A DNA stretch of 64,000 nt from Thalassovita aquimarina (GCF_018219815.1 NZ_JADMKU010000005.1:62001-126000); one strand, 5' to 3'; positions 37,450 through 47,590 are shown, counted from the first letter of the stretch. Program-made: numbers and translations. The notes: generated by a model from the sequence alone, not told the origin.

Positions 37450-38932
37450 ATGGTTGCACGGGCCTACACGGTGGCGTTCGAAGGGGTTTCTGCCCGCCCG
37501 GTCGAGGTGCAATGCGCCGTCACGCCGGGGCTGCCCGCCTTCGCCATCGTCGGCCTGCCGGACAAGGCGGTGTCGGAAGCCCGCGACCGGGTGCGCAGCG
37601 CGCTCGGATCGCTGGCCATCGCGCTGCCGTCGAAGCGGATCACCATCAACCTGTCGCCCGCCGACCTGCCCAAGGAGGGCAGTCATTTCGACCTGCCGAT
37701 CGCGCTGGCGCTGCTGGCGGCGCTGGAAATCATTCCCGCCGATGCCGCCGAAACCACCACCGCCTTGGGCGAACTGTCTCTGGACGGGACCCTGATCCCG
37801 GTGATCGGCGCCCTGCCCGCCGCGATGTCCGCGGCCGAGGAAGACAGAACGCTGTTGTGCCCCAAGGCGTCGGGCGCCGAGGCCGCGTGGGTCGGCGCCT
37901 GCCAGGTGATCGCGGCGCCGGGGCTGGCCGACGTTGTACGCCACTATACCGGGCAATCGCCCCTGACCCCGGCGCAACCGGGCGAGGTGGTGCCGGACCG
38001 GACCGGGCGTTGCCTGCGCGATGTGAAGGGACAGGAACGCGCCAAGCGGGCGCTGGAAATCGCCGCCGCCGGGATCGGGCAAGTCGATGCTGGCCGCGCG
38101 CATTCCCGGCATGCTGCCGCCGCTGACCGCCGCCGAGGCGCTGGAAACCTCGATGGTGCATTCTCTGGCCGGGCTGCTGGACGAGGGCGGGATTTCCCGG
38201 GTGCGCCCATTCCGCGAACCGCATCACACCGCGTCGATGGCGGCCATTGTCGGTGGCGGGCGCGGCGCGAAACCGGGGGAAATTTCGCTGGCCCACAACG
38301 GTGTTCTGTTCATGGACGAATTTCCCGAATTTCCCCGCACCGTCCTGGAAACCCTGCGCCAACCGATCGAGACCGGCACCGTCATGGTGTCGCGTGCCAA
38401 TGCCCATGTGCAATACCCCTGCCGCTTCATGCTGGTCGCCGCCGCCAATCCGTGCAAATGCGGCCACCTGACCGACCCGGGACGCGCCTGCAACCGTGCC
38501 CCCAATTGCGGCGAGGATTACATGGGAAAGATCAGCGGCCCGCTCCTGGACCGGTTCGACCTGCGGATCGAGGTGCCCCCGGTCGCCTATACCGATCTCG
38601 ACCTGCCGCCCTCGGGTGACAGTTCGGCGCAGGTGGCGGATCGCGTCGCCGCCACCCGGCAGCTGCAGGCCGACCGTTTCACGGATATCGAGGGCGTGAC
38701 GCTCAATGCCGAGGCCGAGGGCGAACTTCTGGAACGCATCGCAACCCCGGATGCCGAGGGCAAGGACCTGCTGGGCAAGGTGGCCGAACGGTTCGGCCTA
38801 TCCGCGCGCGGCTATCACCGGGTGCTGCGGGTGGCCCGCACCATCGCCGATCTCGAAGCGTCGGAAACCGTGCGGCGGCATCACGTGGCCGAGGCGATCA
38901 GCTACCGCATCCTGTCGCTGCAGGATGGGTGA
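37450..38932 (+). pseudogene. comM: comM (YifB family Mg chelatase-like ATPase), frame broken by a deletion
   Basis: The N-terminal frame encodes the ComM amino domain (MVARAYTVAFEGVSARPVEV to ERAKRALEIAAAG). It then shifts, and the rest (GSGKSMLAARIPGMLPPLTAAEALE onward) is in another frame to 38932. At about 38063-38071 the segment that should encode GHNLLMVGPP is missing, so the first half of Walker A is gone. By comparison with the family the loss is about 32 nt; restoring it gives 505 in-frame codons. Downstream motifs FMDEFPEF, the zinc-type CKCGH...CNRAPNC region and sensor segments are intact. ComM is a branch-migration helicase in natural transformation. Confidence 0.88.
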
Positions 38933-38956
38933 TCCTCGCGGCCATGCCGCCGTGGA

Positions 38957-39892
38957 TCAACCGCGCTTGGCCTCGATCGCTTCCCAGATCTTCTGCGCCG
39001 TGTTGGTGCCGTCGAACCGTTCCAGTTCTTGGATACCGGTGGGCGAGGTCACGTTGATTTCGGTCAGGTAATCGCCGATCACGTCGATACCAACGAAAAT
39101 CTGTCCCTTCTCACGCAAAAGCGGCCCGATCCGGGCGCAGATTTCCAGATCGCGCTCGGTCAGGCCGATCTTTTCAGGCCGGCCGCCGACATGCATGTTC
39201 GACCGCGTTTCGCCTTCCGCCGGAACCCGGTTGATCGCGCCCACCGGTTCACCGTCGACAAGGATCACCCGCTTGTCGCCGGCGCTGACATCGGGCAGGA
39301 ATTTTTGCACGATCAGCGGTTCGCGGCTGAACCCGGTGAACATCTCGTGCAGAGAGGCCAGGTTGCGGTCGCTTTCGGTCAGCCGGAACACCCCTGCACC
39401 GCCATTACCGTAAAGCGGTTTGAGGATGATGTCGCCGTGCTTTTCCTTGAAGGCACGGATGGTAAACAGATCGCGCGCGATGGTGGTCGGCGGGGTCAGG
39501 TCGGGGAAATCCAGCACCAGCAGCTTTTCGGGATAGTTGCGCACCCAGAACGGATCGTTGACCACCATCGTGTGCGGGTGCACCCGCTCCAGCAGATGCG
39601 TGGTGGTGATGTAGAACATGTCGAAGGGCGGATCCTGACGCAGCCAGACCACGTCGAAATCGGACAGGTCGACCTCTTGTTCTTCCCCCAGGGAGAAATG
39701 ATCTCCCTCGACCCGGCGCACCGTCAGCGGCCAGCCGCGCGCGATCACCCGTCCTTCCTGATAGGACAGGCAGTCGGGGGTGTAATAGAACAATTCATGT
39801 CCACGCGCCTGCGCTTCCTCGGCGATCCGGAAAGTGCTGTCTGCATTGATGTCGATCGGCCCGATCGGGTCCATCTGAAAAGCGATTTTCAT
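38957..39892 (-). CDS. gshB: Glutathione synthetase
   Basis: 311-aa ATP-grasp enzyme joining gamma-glutamylcysteine and glycine. Family segments include [35 protein letters not shown] (ATP-grasp loop) and [23 protein letters not shown] (Mg2+ ligands). The start at 39892 has GAGGGA 5-10 nt upstream; an ATG two codons earlier (39898) is possible. It lies between two broken genes, comM and yraN, but is itself intact. Confidence 0.96.
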   Translation of the reverse strand: MKIAFQMDPIGPIDINADSTFRIAEEAQARGHELFYYTPDCLSYQEGRVIARGWPLTVRRVEGDHFSLGEEQEVDLSDFDVVWLRQDPPFDMFYITTTHLLERVHPHTMVVNDPFWVRNYPEKLLVLDFPDLTPPTTIARDLFTIRAFKEKHGDIILKPLYGNGGAGVFRLTESDRNLASLHEMFTGFSREPLIVQKFLPDVSAGDKRVILVDGEPVGAINRVPAEGETRSNMHVGGRPEKIGLTERDLEICARIGPLLREKGQIFVGIDVIGDYLTEINVTSPTGIQELERFDGTNTAQKIWEAIEAKRG

Positions 39893-39950
39893 CTTCATCC
39901 CTCGCGTCGATGTCGCCACTTACATGGCGCAACCATCCGCAAAGGGCAAA

Positions 39951-40362
39951 TCAGAAATGCCCAAAAGCGTTTTCAAGGACCTCGATCGCGCCTGCGCCAT
40001 CGACCAGGGCGACGTCGAAACGCAGGTCGGTCATCTGCGACAGTTCGCGATGGGCCAGGTATTCCTCGGCCGCCGAACGCTTGTCCCCGCTGCATCTGCG
40101 CCGGGGACAAGCGTTCGGCGGCACGGGCGAAGGACCGGCTTTTCTTCACTTCGACAAAGATAAATCCGTCGCCATCGGCAAAAATCAGATCCACCTCGCC
40201 GCTGCGCCCGCGCCAGCGCGTTTCTGCCAATACATATCCGCGCCGCAGGTAATCCGAAGCCACCTGGTCTTCGGCCGCCCGGCCCGAAAGACAGGCCACC
40301 TGCCCGCGCATCGCCTTTTGCGCAGACGGCGAAAAAGGCTCCCGTCCGTAATCTACCGCCAT
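39951..40362 (-). pseudogene. yraN: yraN (UPF0102) disrupted by an inverted duplication
   Basis: YraN is a small endonuclease-fold protein. The first part is in frame and shows the GRAAEDQVASDYLRRGY and GRSGEVDLIFADGDGFIFVEVK motifs. After AERLSPAQMQR the frame is lost; the conserved C-terminus AAEEYLAHRELSQMT...ENAFGHF is found in another frame, ending with TGA at 39951. The break coincides with a 21-bp sequence (40069-40089) that is the exact reverse complement of the preceding coding segment (40102-40122). 412 nt is not a multiple of three. It is next to rsmI, the usual yraN neighbour. Confidence 0.88.
40069..40122. repeat. 21-bp perfect inverted repeat with 12-nt loop inside yraN
   Basis: Arms 40069-40089 and 40102-40122 are exact reverse complements; the loop is CTGCATCTGCGC. 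The right arm encodes the conserved ARAAERLSP stretch of yraN on the minus strand, so it is the original copy and the left arm is the inserted inverted copy. Confidence 0.95.
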
Positions 40363-40378
40363 CTGAAACCCTTTCCTG

Positions 40379-41239
40379 TCAGCTGCGATCCAGCTTCAGG
40401 GCCATTTGATAGATCTTGCGCCGCGGCAGCCCGGTTTCAGCCGCCAGCCGGTCCGACGCATCGCGCACGCTGAGGTCCTGCAGCAACGTATGCAACATGA
40501 CTTCTAGGTCAGATTCGCCAATATTCGGTAAACGCGGACGGTCCACCAGCACCACGATTTCACCCTTGAGGCTGCGTTCCCTGCAGGTTTCGGCCAATTC
40601 GCCGAGAGTGCCGCGCAACACCTCTTCGAACTTCTTGGTCAGTTCGCGGCAGACGGCCGCTTCGCGGTCGGGGCCCAGGACCTCGGCCGCATCGGCCAGC
40701 ATCGCCGCGACCCGTTTCGGGGATTCGTAGAAGGCCAGCGTTCCCGGCACGTCCCGGACCGCTTCCAGCGCGCTGCGCCGCTGGCCCTTCGCATTGGGCA
40801 GGAAGCCCGCGAAGAAGAACCGGTCGGTGGGCAGCCCGGCCAGGGTCAGCGCGGTGATCACCGCCGAAGGCCCCGGCGCGCTGGTCACCGGATGGCCTGC
40901 CTCGCGCGCGGCGCGGGCCAGATCGAAACCGGGATCGGCGACCATCGGCGTGCCCGCTTCGGAGGCATAGGCCATCGATTTGCCCTCCTCCAGGAGCGTC
41001 AGCAGGCGCGGACGCATCTGGGCGCCGTTATGGTCGTGATAGGACAGCACCGGGCGGTCGCCCAAGGGCACGCCATGGATGTCCATCAGCTTGCGCAGGC
41101 TGCGGGTGTCCTCGGCCACCAGAACATCCGCGGAGGCCAGAATATCAAGCGCCCTGAGCGTGATATCGCGGGCGGTGCCGATCGGCGTCGCCAGCAGGTA
41201 GAGCCCGGGCGCAAGTTTTGTCTGTTGCAGATTCACCAC
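40379..41239 (-). CDS. rsmI: 16S rRNA 2'-O-ribose C1402 methyltransferase RsmI
   Basis: 286-aa SAM-dependent methyltransferase. Family segments: GLYLLATPIGTARDITLRAL, VAEDTRSLRKLM, YASEAGTPMVADPG and GPSAVITALTLAGLP. The start is one of two adjacent GTG codons (41239 or 41236) preceded by TTAGGG. It is divergent from the LpoA-like gene, and yraN follows after 16 nt, an arrangement shared with gammaproteobacteria. Confidence 0.95.
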   Translation of the reverse strand: MVNLQQTKLAPGLYLLATPIGTARDITLRALDILASADVLVAEDTRSLRKLMDIHGVPLGDRPVLSYHDHNGAQMRPRLLTLLEEGKSMAYASEAGTPMVADPGFDLARAAREAGHPVTSAPGPSAVITALTLAGLPTDRFFFAGFLPNAKGQRRSALEAVRDVPGTLAFYESPKRVAAMLADAAEVLGPDREAAVCRELTKKFEEVLRGTLGELAETCRERSLKGEIVVLVDRPRLPNIGESDLEVMLHTLLQDLSVRDASDRLAAETGLPRRKIYQMALKLDRS

Positions 41240-41323
41240 TGGACCCTAACCTCACTGTGTTTATTATTCCCGGCAAAGACCCAAGGCGGTTTCACCGCCG
41301 GTCACCAAGGAGTCATTTCATTT

Positions 41324-42493
41324 ATGTTCGCCGTTTTCAAAGCCGCCCGCAAGGCAATCGCCCAGCTTGCCGTTTTCCTGTCCGTAATCGTTCTTGCCGC
41401 ATGTGAACCGACCGGGTTCGGCACCGGTCCCTCGATCAACACCTCGGCACCGGTGCCGGTGGCGCTGCTGGTGCCCAGCGGCAGCCAGAACAGCGGCGAC
41501 GACCTGCTGGCGCAAAGCCTTGAAAACGCGGCCCGACTGGCGATCTCGGACCTCGACGGGGTCAATATCGACCTGCGGGTCTATGCGACCGCCGGCGAAC
41601 CGGCGCAGGCCCGGGCGATGGCGATCAAAGCGGTAAATGACGGCGCCAAGATCATTCTCGGCCCGGTTTACGGTGAATCCGCCAACGCGGCGGCCGTCGC
41701 CGTTGCCTCGCGCGGGGTCAACGTGCTGTCCTTCTCCAACAACACCACCATCGCCGGCGGCAACCTGTTCATCCTCGGGCCGACCTTCCAGAACACCGCC
41801 GACCGGCTGGTGTCCTTTGCCGCCGCGCAGGGCAAGGGCCGTATCGTGGTCGCCCATGACAATGGCGTTGCCGGCCAACTGGGCCGCAATGCCGTCGAAA
41901 ACGCGGCCATCCGCAGCGGTGCCACACTCGTCAACGCGGTGCCCTACGAACGGTCGCAGAAGGGCGTCATCGACGCGATCCCGGCGATCCGCGACGCGGT
42001 GCGCGGCGGGGCGGATTCGGTATTCCTGACCGCCCTGACCGAAGGCGCGCTGCCGCTGCTGACCCAGTTGCTGGACGAATCCGGCGTCGATCCCGAAACC
42101 ACGCAATATATCGGCCTGACCCGCTGGGATATACCGCCGCAGACGCTGGAATTGCCCGGCGTTCAGGGCGGCTGGTTCGCACTGCCCGACCCGACCATGA
42201 CCCAGCGCTTTTCCAGCCGCTACACCGCCGCCTTCGGCACCGCGCCGCATGCGATCGGCGGGCTGTCCTATGACGGCATCGCCGCCATCGGCGCGCTTGT
42301 CCAGTCCGGCCAGAGCGATGCGCTGACCGCAGGCGCCCTGACCCAGGGCGCCGGTTTCCAGGGCGTCAACGGCATTTTCCGCCTACTCGGCGACGGCACC
42401 AACGAACGCGGCCTCGCGGTCGCTCAAATCCAGAACAAGCGGGTGGTGGTGATCGATCCGGCCCCCCGCAGCTTCGCCGGAACCGGCTTCTAA
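41324..42493 (+). CDS. LpoA-like penicillin-binding protein activator, lipoprotein
   Basis: 389-aa predicted lipoprotein: signal sequence with lipobox LAAC, modified Cys27. The mature part has the type I periplasmic-binding fold of LpoA/leucine-binding proteins (PVPVALLVPSGSQNSGDDLLAQSLENAARLAI, ILGPVYGESANAAA). In E. coli LpoA activates PBP1a from the outer membrane; the conserved rsmI-lpoA-yraN context supports this family. The AAGGAG site 12 nt before the ATG decides the start. A GGCGGT/ACCGCC hairpin lies in its leader (41285-41299). Confidence 0.85.
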   Translation: MFAVFKAARKAIAQLAVFLSVIVLAACEPTGFGTGPSINTSAPVPVALLVPSGSQNSGDDLLAQSLENAARLAISDLDGVNIDLRVYATAGEPAQARAMAIKAVNDGAKIILGPVYGESANAAAVAVASRGVNVLSFSNNTTIAGGNLFILGPTFQNTADRLVSFAAAQGKGRIVVAHDNGVAGQLGRNAVENAAIRSGATLVNAVPYERSQKGVIDAIPAIRDAVRGGADSVFLTALTEGALPLLTQLLDESGVDPETTQYIGLTRWDIPPQTLELPGVQGGWFALPDPTMTQRFSSRYTAAFGTAPHAIGGLSYDGIAAIGALVQSGQSDALTAGALTQGAGFQGVNGIFRLLGDGTNERGLAVAQIQNKRVVVIDPAPRSFAGTGF

Positions 42494-42511
42494 ACGAACA
42501 GAAGATCGTAC

Positions 42512-45277
42512 ATGCCCAACTTTCCAAATCCGCCGGACAGGATGATCTGTCCGGCGAACGCCATCTTCGATATCGACGCCGTGATGCAGCGGATCGCCGC
42601 CGCAGCAGCAAGCGCCGGCGACGAAGCCGCGATCCGCGCCGCCGTGATGCCGATCCTGATGGACGCGCGAAAAACCGGCATGAAACGCATCGCCGAGGCC
42701 TTCGGCGCCGATCCCTTTGCCGCCCGTCCCACCACCCGCGCCTATACCTGGCTGACCGACTGCATCGTCATCGCCACTTTGGACGTGGCGACGCGGCACA
42801 TGCACCCGCGCCCCGACGGCGATGCCGAAGACCGGCTCAGCCTCGTCGCGGTCGGCGGCTACGGGCGTGGGGAAATGGCGCCCTATTCGGATGTGGACCT
42901 ACTGTTCCTGACTCCGACCAAGATCACCGACTGGGCCGAGAAGGTGATCGAAAGCATGCTCTACCTGCTGTGGGACCTGCGGCTGAAGGTCGGCCATGCC
43001 TCGCGCACGGTCCGCGACTGCCTGAAGCTCGGGCGCGAGGATTTCACCATCCGCACCGCGCTCTTGGAGCACCGGTTCCTGGCCGGCGACGCGGCGCTGG
43101 CAGGCGAACTGGCGGCCCGGTTGTCTTCCGACCTGTTCCGCAATACCGCGCCGGAATTCATCGAGGCGAAGCTGGCCGAACGCGATCAGCGCCATGAACG
43201 CCAGGGCGGCCAGCGTTACGTGGTCGAACCCAACGTGAAGGAAGGCAAGGGCGGATTGCGCGACCTGCAATCGCTGTTCTGGATCGCGAAATACCTGCAC
43301 AACGTGCAGAAAGTCGAAGACCTGGTGAAACTGGACGTTTTCACCGAGGAGGAATTCGAAACCTTCAAGGACGCCGAGGATTTCCTCTGGGCGGTGCGCT
43401 GCCATCTGCATCTGCTAACCAACCGCGCCTCGGACCAGTTGACCTTTGACCTGCAGGTCGAAGTCGCCGAACGAATGGGCTACGAGGACAAGGGCGGGCG
43501 CCGCGCGGTCGAGCATTTCATGCAGGACTATTTCCGCCACGCCACCGAAACCGGCGACCTGACCCGCATCTTCCTGACCAAGCTGGAAGCGATGCATGTC
43601 AAAAGCGAACCGCTGCTGGAACGCATTTTCCGCCGCACCCGGCGGGTCAAGAAGGGCTACAAGGTCGTCCATGGCCGCCTGGCGGTCGAGGACGAAGACG
43701 CCTTCCTGGCCGACAAGATGAACCTGCTGCGGGTGTTCGAAGAGGGCCTGCGCACCGGCATGCTGATCCATCCCGACGCGATGCGGCTGGTGAAGGCCAA
43801 CCTGCACCTGATCGACGACGAGATGCGGGGCGACAAGGAAGCGCGCCGCATCTTCCTTGACCTGATGCTGAAACACGGCAACCCGGAACGGGCGCTGCGG
43901 CGGATGAACGAACTGGGTGTTCTGGCCGCCTTCATTCCCGAATTCGAACCGATCGTGGCGATGATGCAGTTCAACATGTACCACCATTACACGGTGGACG
44001 AACACACGATCCAATGCATCCGCAACCTGTCGGAAATCGAACATGGCGAGTTGGTGGAATCGCTGCCGCTGGTCAGCGGCATCCTGAAGGAAGGCGTCAA
44101 CCGCAAGGTGATCTATGTCGCGCTGCTGCTGCACGACATCGGCAAGGGCCGGACCGAGGATCATTCGATCCTCGGCGCCCGGATCGCGCGCAAGGTCGCC
44201 CCCCGCCTGGGGCTGAACAAATCCGAATGCGAAACGGTGGAATGGCTGGTGCGCTATCACCTGCTGATGTCGGACATGGCGCAGAAACGCGATATTTCCG
44301 ACCCGCGCACGGTGCGCGATTTCGCCAAGCTGGTGAAGACGCGCAAGCGGCTCGACCTGCTGACCGTGCTGACCGTCTGCGACATCCGCGGCGTCGGTCC
44401 CGGCACCTGGAACAACTGGAAAGCCGTGCTGCTGCGCCAGCTGCACCGCGACACCGCGGTGGCGTTGGAACACGGGCTTGAGGAGCTTAACCGTAAGACC
44501 CGCGGCGCTGAGGCGCGCAAGCTCCTGCGCGAAGCGCTGGATGGCTGGGACCCGGCGGCGCTTCGGGCCGAAACCGGGCGGCATTACCCGCCCTATTGGC
44601 AGGGGCTCGACACCAACACCCATGTGATCTTCGCCAACCTGCTGCGCGACATCCCCACCGACGAGGTGCGCATCGACCTGCACCCGGACGAAGACCGGGA
44701 CGCCACCCGCGCCTGTTTCGCGCTGGTCGACCATCCGGGCATCTTTTCGCGCCTGGCCGGCGCGCTGGCGCTGGTCGGGGCCAATGTCGTCGACGCCCGC
44801 ACCTATACGTCGAAGGACGGCTACGCGACCGCTGTGTTCTGGATCCAGGACGCCGACGGCCATCCGTTCGAGGAATCGCGCCTGCCGCGCCTGACCCAGA
44901 TGATCCACAAGACCCTGCTGGGCGAAATCAAGACCTCCGAAGCGATGCGGTCCCGCGACAAGATCAAGAAACGCGAACGCGCCTTCCGGGTGCCGACCTC
45001 GATCACCTTCGACAATGAAGGATCGGATATCTACACCATCATTGAGGTCGATACCCGCGACCGGCCCGGCCTGCTGTTCGACCTGACCCGGACGCTGGCC
45101 GCCAACAACGTCTATATCGCCAGCGCGGTGATCGCAACCTATGGAGAACAGGTGGTGGACAGCTTCTATGTCAAGGACATGTTCGGGCTGAAGTTCCATT
45201 CCGAACCGCGCCGCAAGACGCTCGAAAAGAAACTCCGTGCCGCCATCGACAAAGGCGCGGAAAGGGCCAGATCGTGA
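42512..45277 (+). CDS. glnD: [Protein-PII] uridylyltransferase/uridylyl-removing enzyme GlnD
   Basis: 921-aa nitrogen sensor that uridylylates PII when glutamine is low and removes UMP when it is high. Domains in order: nucleotidyltransferase with GGYGRGEMAPYSDVDL (115-130), the GlnD linker domain, the HD hydrolase domain with LLLHDIGKGRTEDH (about 536-549), and two C-terminal ACT domains (about 735 and 850 onward) for glutamine sensing. It overlaps murJ by 4 nt. Confidence 0.96.
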   Translation: MPNFPNPPDRMICPANAIFDIDAVMQRIAAAAASAGDEAAIRAAVMPILMDARKTGMKRIAEAFGADPFAARPTTRAYTWLTDCIVIATLDVATRHMHPRPDGDAEDRLSLVAVGGYGRGEMAPYSDVDLLFLTPTKITDWAEKVIESMLYLLWDLRLKVGHASRTVRDCLKLGREDFTIRTALLEHRFLAGDAALAGELAARLSSDLFRNTAPEFIEAKLAERDQRHERQGGQRYVVEPNVKEGKGGLRDLQSLFWIAKYLHNVQKVEDLVKLDVFTEEEFETFKDAEDFLWAVRCHLHLLTNRASDQLTFDLQVEVAERMGYEDKGGRRAVEHFMQDYFRHATETGDLTRIFLTKLEAMHVKSEPLLERIFRRTRRVKKGYKVVHGRLAVEDEDAFLADKMNLLRVFEEGLRTGMLIHPDAMRLVKANLHLIDDEMRGDKEARRIFLDLMLKHGNPERALRRMNELGVLAAFIPEFEPIVAMMQFNMYHHYTVDEHTIQCIRNLSEIEHGELVESLPLVSGILKEGVNRKVIYVALLLHDIGKGRTEDHSILGARIARKVAPRLGLNKSECETVEWLVRYHLLMSDMAQKRDISDPRTVRDFAKLVKTRKRLDLLTVLTVCDIRGVGPGTWNNWKAVLLRQLHRDTAVALEHGLEELNRKTRGAEARKLLREALDGWDPAALRAETGRHYPPYWQGLDTNTHVIFANLLRDIPTDEVRIDLHPDEDRDATRACFALVDHPGIFSRLAGALALVGANVVDARTYTSKDGYATAVFWIQDADGHPFEESRLPRLTQMIHKTLLGEIKTSEAMRSRDKIKKRERAFRVPTSITFDNEGSDIYTIIEVDTRDRPGLLFDLTRTLAANNVYIASAVIATYGEQVVDSFYVKDMFGLKFHSEPRRKTLEKKLRAAIDKGAERARS

Positions 45278-46830
45278 AACCGATCCGTCTGGTATCCGGC
45301 TTCCTGACCGTGGGCATGTGGACCATGGCCAGCCGGATCTTGGGATTCGTCCGCGACGCGATGATCCTGAGCTTTCTCGGCACCGGCCCGGCCTATGAGG
45401 CCTATGTCGTGGCCTTCCGGCTGCCCAACATGTTCCGCCGCTTCTTTGCCGAAGGGGCGTTCAACATGGCCTTCATCCCGCAATATTCCAAGCGGCTGGC
45501 GGGCGAGGGCGAACAGGATGCCGACGCTTTCGCCAGCCAAGCCTTTGCCGGGCTGGCGTCGATCCTGATCCTGCTGACGCTGCTGGCGCAGCTGACCATG
45601 CCTTGGCTGATCTTCGGGCTGGCGTCGGGCTTTGCCGGACAGGACCAGTTTGACCTGGCGGTGGTGTTCGGGCGGATCGCCTTTCCCTACATCCTGTTCA
45701 TATCGCTGGCCGCGCTGCTGTCGGGGGTGCTGAACGCCCATGGCCGGTTTGCCGCCGCTGCCGCAGCGCCTGTGCTGCTGAACATGCTGGTGATCGGGGC
45801 GATGACCCTGGCGGTGGTGTCCGGGTGGGATATCGCCTGGGCACTAATCTGGACGATCCCGGTCGCCGGGGTGGCACAGATGGTGCTGGTCTGGATCGCC
45901 GCCAAGCGGGCCGGGTTCATCCTGACCCCGATGCGGCCGCGCTGGTCGCCGGACATGCGCCGCCTGGTACGGGTCGCGGTGCCCGCCGCTCTGGCCGGGG
46001 GCGTGGTGCAGGTCAACCTGCTGGTGGGGCAGCAGGTGGCGAGCTACTTCGACCGCGCGGTGGGCTGGCTCTATACCGCCGACCGGCTGTACCAGCTGCC
46101 GCTGGGCGTGGTCGGCATCGCCATCGGCATCGTGCTGCTGCCCGATCTGTCGCGGCGGCTGAAGGAAAACGACGAGGAAGGATCGCGCGACGCGCTGAGC
46201 CGCGCCGCCGAAATATCGCTGTCCCTGACCATCCCCGCCGCCGTCGCGCTGATCGTCATCCCGCTGCCGCTGGTGTCGGTGCTGTTCGAACGCGGCAAGG
46301 CCACCGCCGATGACAGCGCCGCCATTGCGCAAGCGGTGGCGATCTACGGGCTGGGCTTGCCCGCCTTCGTGATGCAGAAAATCCTGCAACCGCTCTATTT
46401 CGCGCGCGAAGACACCCGCACACCGTTCCGGTACGCGCTTGTCGCCATGGTGGTGAATGCGGGTATCGCCATCGGGCTGGCCTTCTCCATCGGCTGGCTC
46501 GCCGCGGCCATCGCCACCACCGTTGCCGGCTGGGTGATGGTCGGACTGCTGTCGATGGGCGCACGCGGTTTCGGCGACGTGGCGCGGTTCGACGCGCGGT
46601 TCCACGCCCGGATCCTGCGTATCATCGCGGCCTCCCTGGCGATGGGCGCGCTGCTGTGGGCGGGCATCGTGCTGCTCACGCCGTTTCTCGGCATGGCCGG
46701 CATCCGCTACGCGGCGCTGGCCGTTCTGGTCGTCCTCGGCATCGTCGGCTATTTCGCCATCGGCCACCTCATCGGCGCCTTCCAGCTGGGCGAATTCAAA
46801 CGCGCCATGCGCCGGGGCGGCAGATCGTGA
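45274..46830 (+). CDS. murJ: Lipid II flippase MurJ
   Basis: 518-aa polytopic MOP-superfamily protein with about 14 hydrophobic segments. Family segments RLPNMFRRFFAEGAFNMAFIPQYSKRL (N-terminal) and GLPAFVMQKILQPLYFAREDTRTP are clear. It flips lipid II to the periplasmic side. The start is GTG in a GTGA overlap with glnD, as in many Rhodobacteraceae. Confidence 0.95.
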   Translation: MKPIRLVSGFLTVGMWTMASRILGFVRDAMILSFLGTGPAYEAYVVAFRLPNMFRRFFAEGAFNMAFIPQYSKRLAGEGEQDADAFASQAFAGLASILILLTLLAQLTMPWLIFGLASGFAGQDQFDLAVVFGRIAFPYILFISLAALLSGVLNAHGRFAAAAAAPVLLNMLVIGAMTLAVVSGWDIAWALIWTIPVAGVAQMVLVWIAAKRAGFILTPMRPRWSPDMRRLVRVAVPAALAGGVVQVNLLVGQQVASYFDRAVGWLYTADRLYQLPLGVVGIAIGIVLLPDLSRRLKENDEEGSRDALSRAAEISLSLTIPAAVALIVIPLPLVSVLFERGKATADDSAAIAQAVAIYGLGLPAFVMQKILQPLYFAREDTRTPFRYALVAMVVNAGIAIGLAFSIGWLAAAIATTVAGWVMVGLLSMGARGFGDVARFDARFHARILRIIAASLAMGALLWAGIVLLTPFLGMAGIRYAALAVLVVLGIVGYFAIGHLIGAFQLGEFKRAMRRGGRS

Positions 46831-46833
46831 TCC

Positions 46834-47517
46834 TCAGCGGTGGCGCAGCCGGTCGCGCATGCGCCGCCAACCGCCCGGGATGACGAAGACCGACAGCGTG
46901 AAACCTGACACGAAACCGCCGATATCGGCGACCCAATCCGGCTGACTGCCGAACAGCAGCCCGAAAACCAACTGGATCCCCATCAGAAATCCGATCAGGG
47001 AAAACGCCCGTGTCTGCGTCTCGCCCAGCTGCCCCAGCCGCAGCCACAGCAGGTAAGTGAAGGCCCCGATCAGACCATAGGCGCCGGGAAACGCCCCGAT
47101 CAGAGGAACCCGCGAATCCACCAGCAGCCCATAGGCCAGCGCCCCGGTCACGGCAGAAAGCACGAACACCGCCAGAACCGCCAACTGGCTGAACACCTCG
47201 CCGACCATCTTGCCCAGGGCCAGCACCATCACCCCGGCGAAAAGCGCCTGGGTGAAACTGACATGGATCAAGGCGTAGGACAGGAGCCGGATCACGTGTT
47301 CGGCCGGCCAGCGCCCATTCGCCACCATCCAATCGAAGATCTCGCCGGAAAACGCATAGCGCTGCACCGCCTCAAGCCGCCAGCCCACCGCGTCGGCACC
47401 GCCCAGGATGCCGCGCGCGCCCAGCTGGAGAACCGCCTCGATCCCGATGATCACCAGGAACAGTGCCGTCACGACGGGCGGCAGGGGATTCACGGGGCTC
47501 ATATTGTCACTGCTCAT
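46834..47517 (-). CDS. Rhomboid-like membrane protein lacking catalytic residues
   Basis: 227-aa protein with six hydrophobic segments and rhomboid spacing. The position of the GxSG nucleophile reads G145-A-Y147-G148, so Tyr replaces Ser. The catalytic His region reads ADIGG with Asp198 in place of His. His85 in ALIHVSF matches the conserved oxyanion-region His. It should therefore be a non-proteolytic rhomboid relative, if the alignment holds. The start at 47517 follows GGAGAGCCCG. It converges with murJ (3-nt gap) and is divergent from trpS. Confidence 0.8.
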   Translation of the reverse strand: MSSDNMSPVNPLPPVVTALFLVIIGIEAVLQLGARGILGGADAVGWRLEAVQRYAFSGEIFDWMVANGRWPAEHVIRLLSYALIHVSFTQALFAGVMVLALGKMVGEVFSQLAVLAVFVLSAVTGALAYGLLVDSRVPLIGAFPGAYGLIGAFTYLLWLRLGQLGETQTRAFSLIGFLMGIQLVFGLLFGSQPDWVADIGGFVSGFTLSVFVIPGGWRRMRDRLRHR

Positions 47518-47590
47518 CGGGCTCTCCTTGACGGGGCATTGGGGCATGGGTAAGCCAGCCGCACTGATAAATCCAGACGGAGATACACCC

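Noticed and set aside
43415-45199. 594-codon minus-strand ORF
   Set aside because: Antisense to glnD with its four domains.
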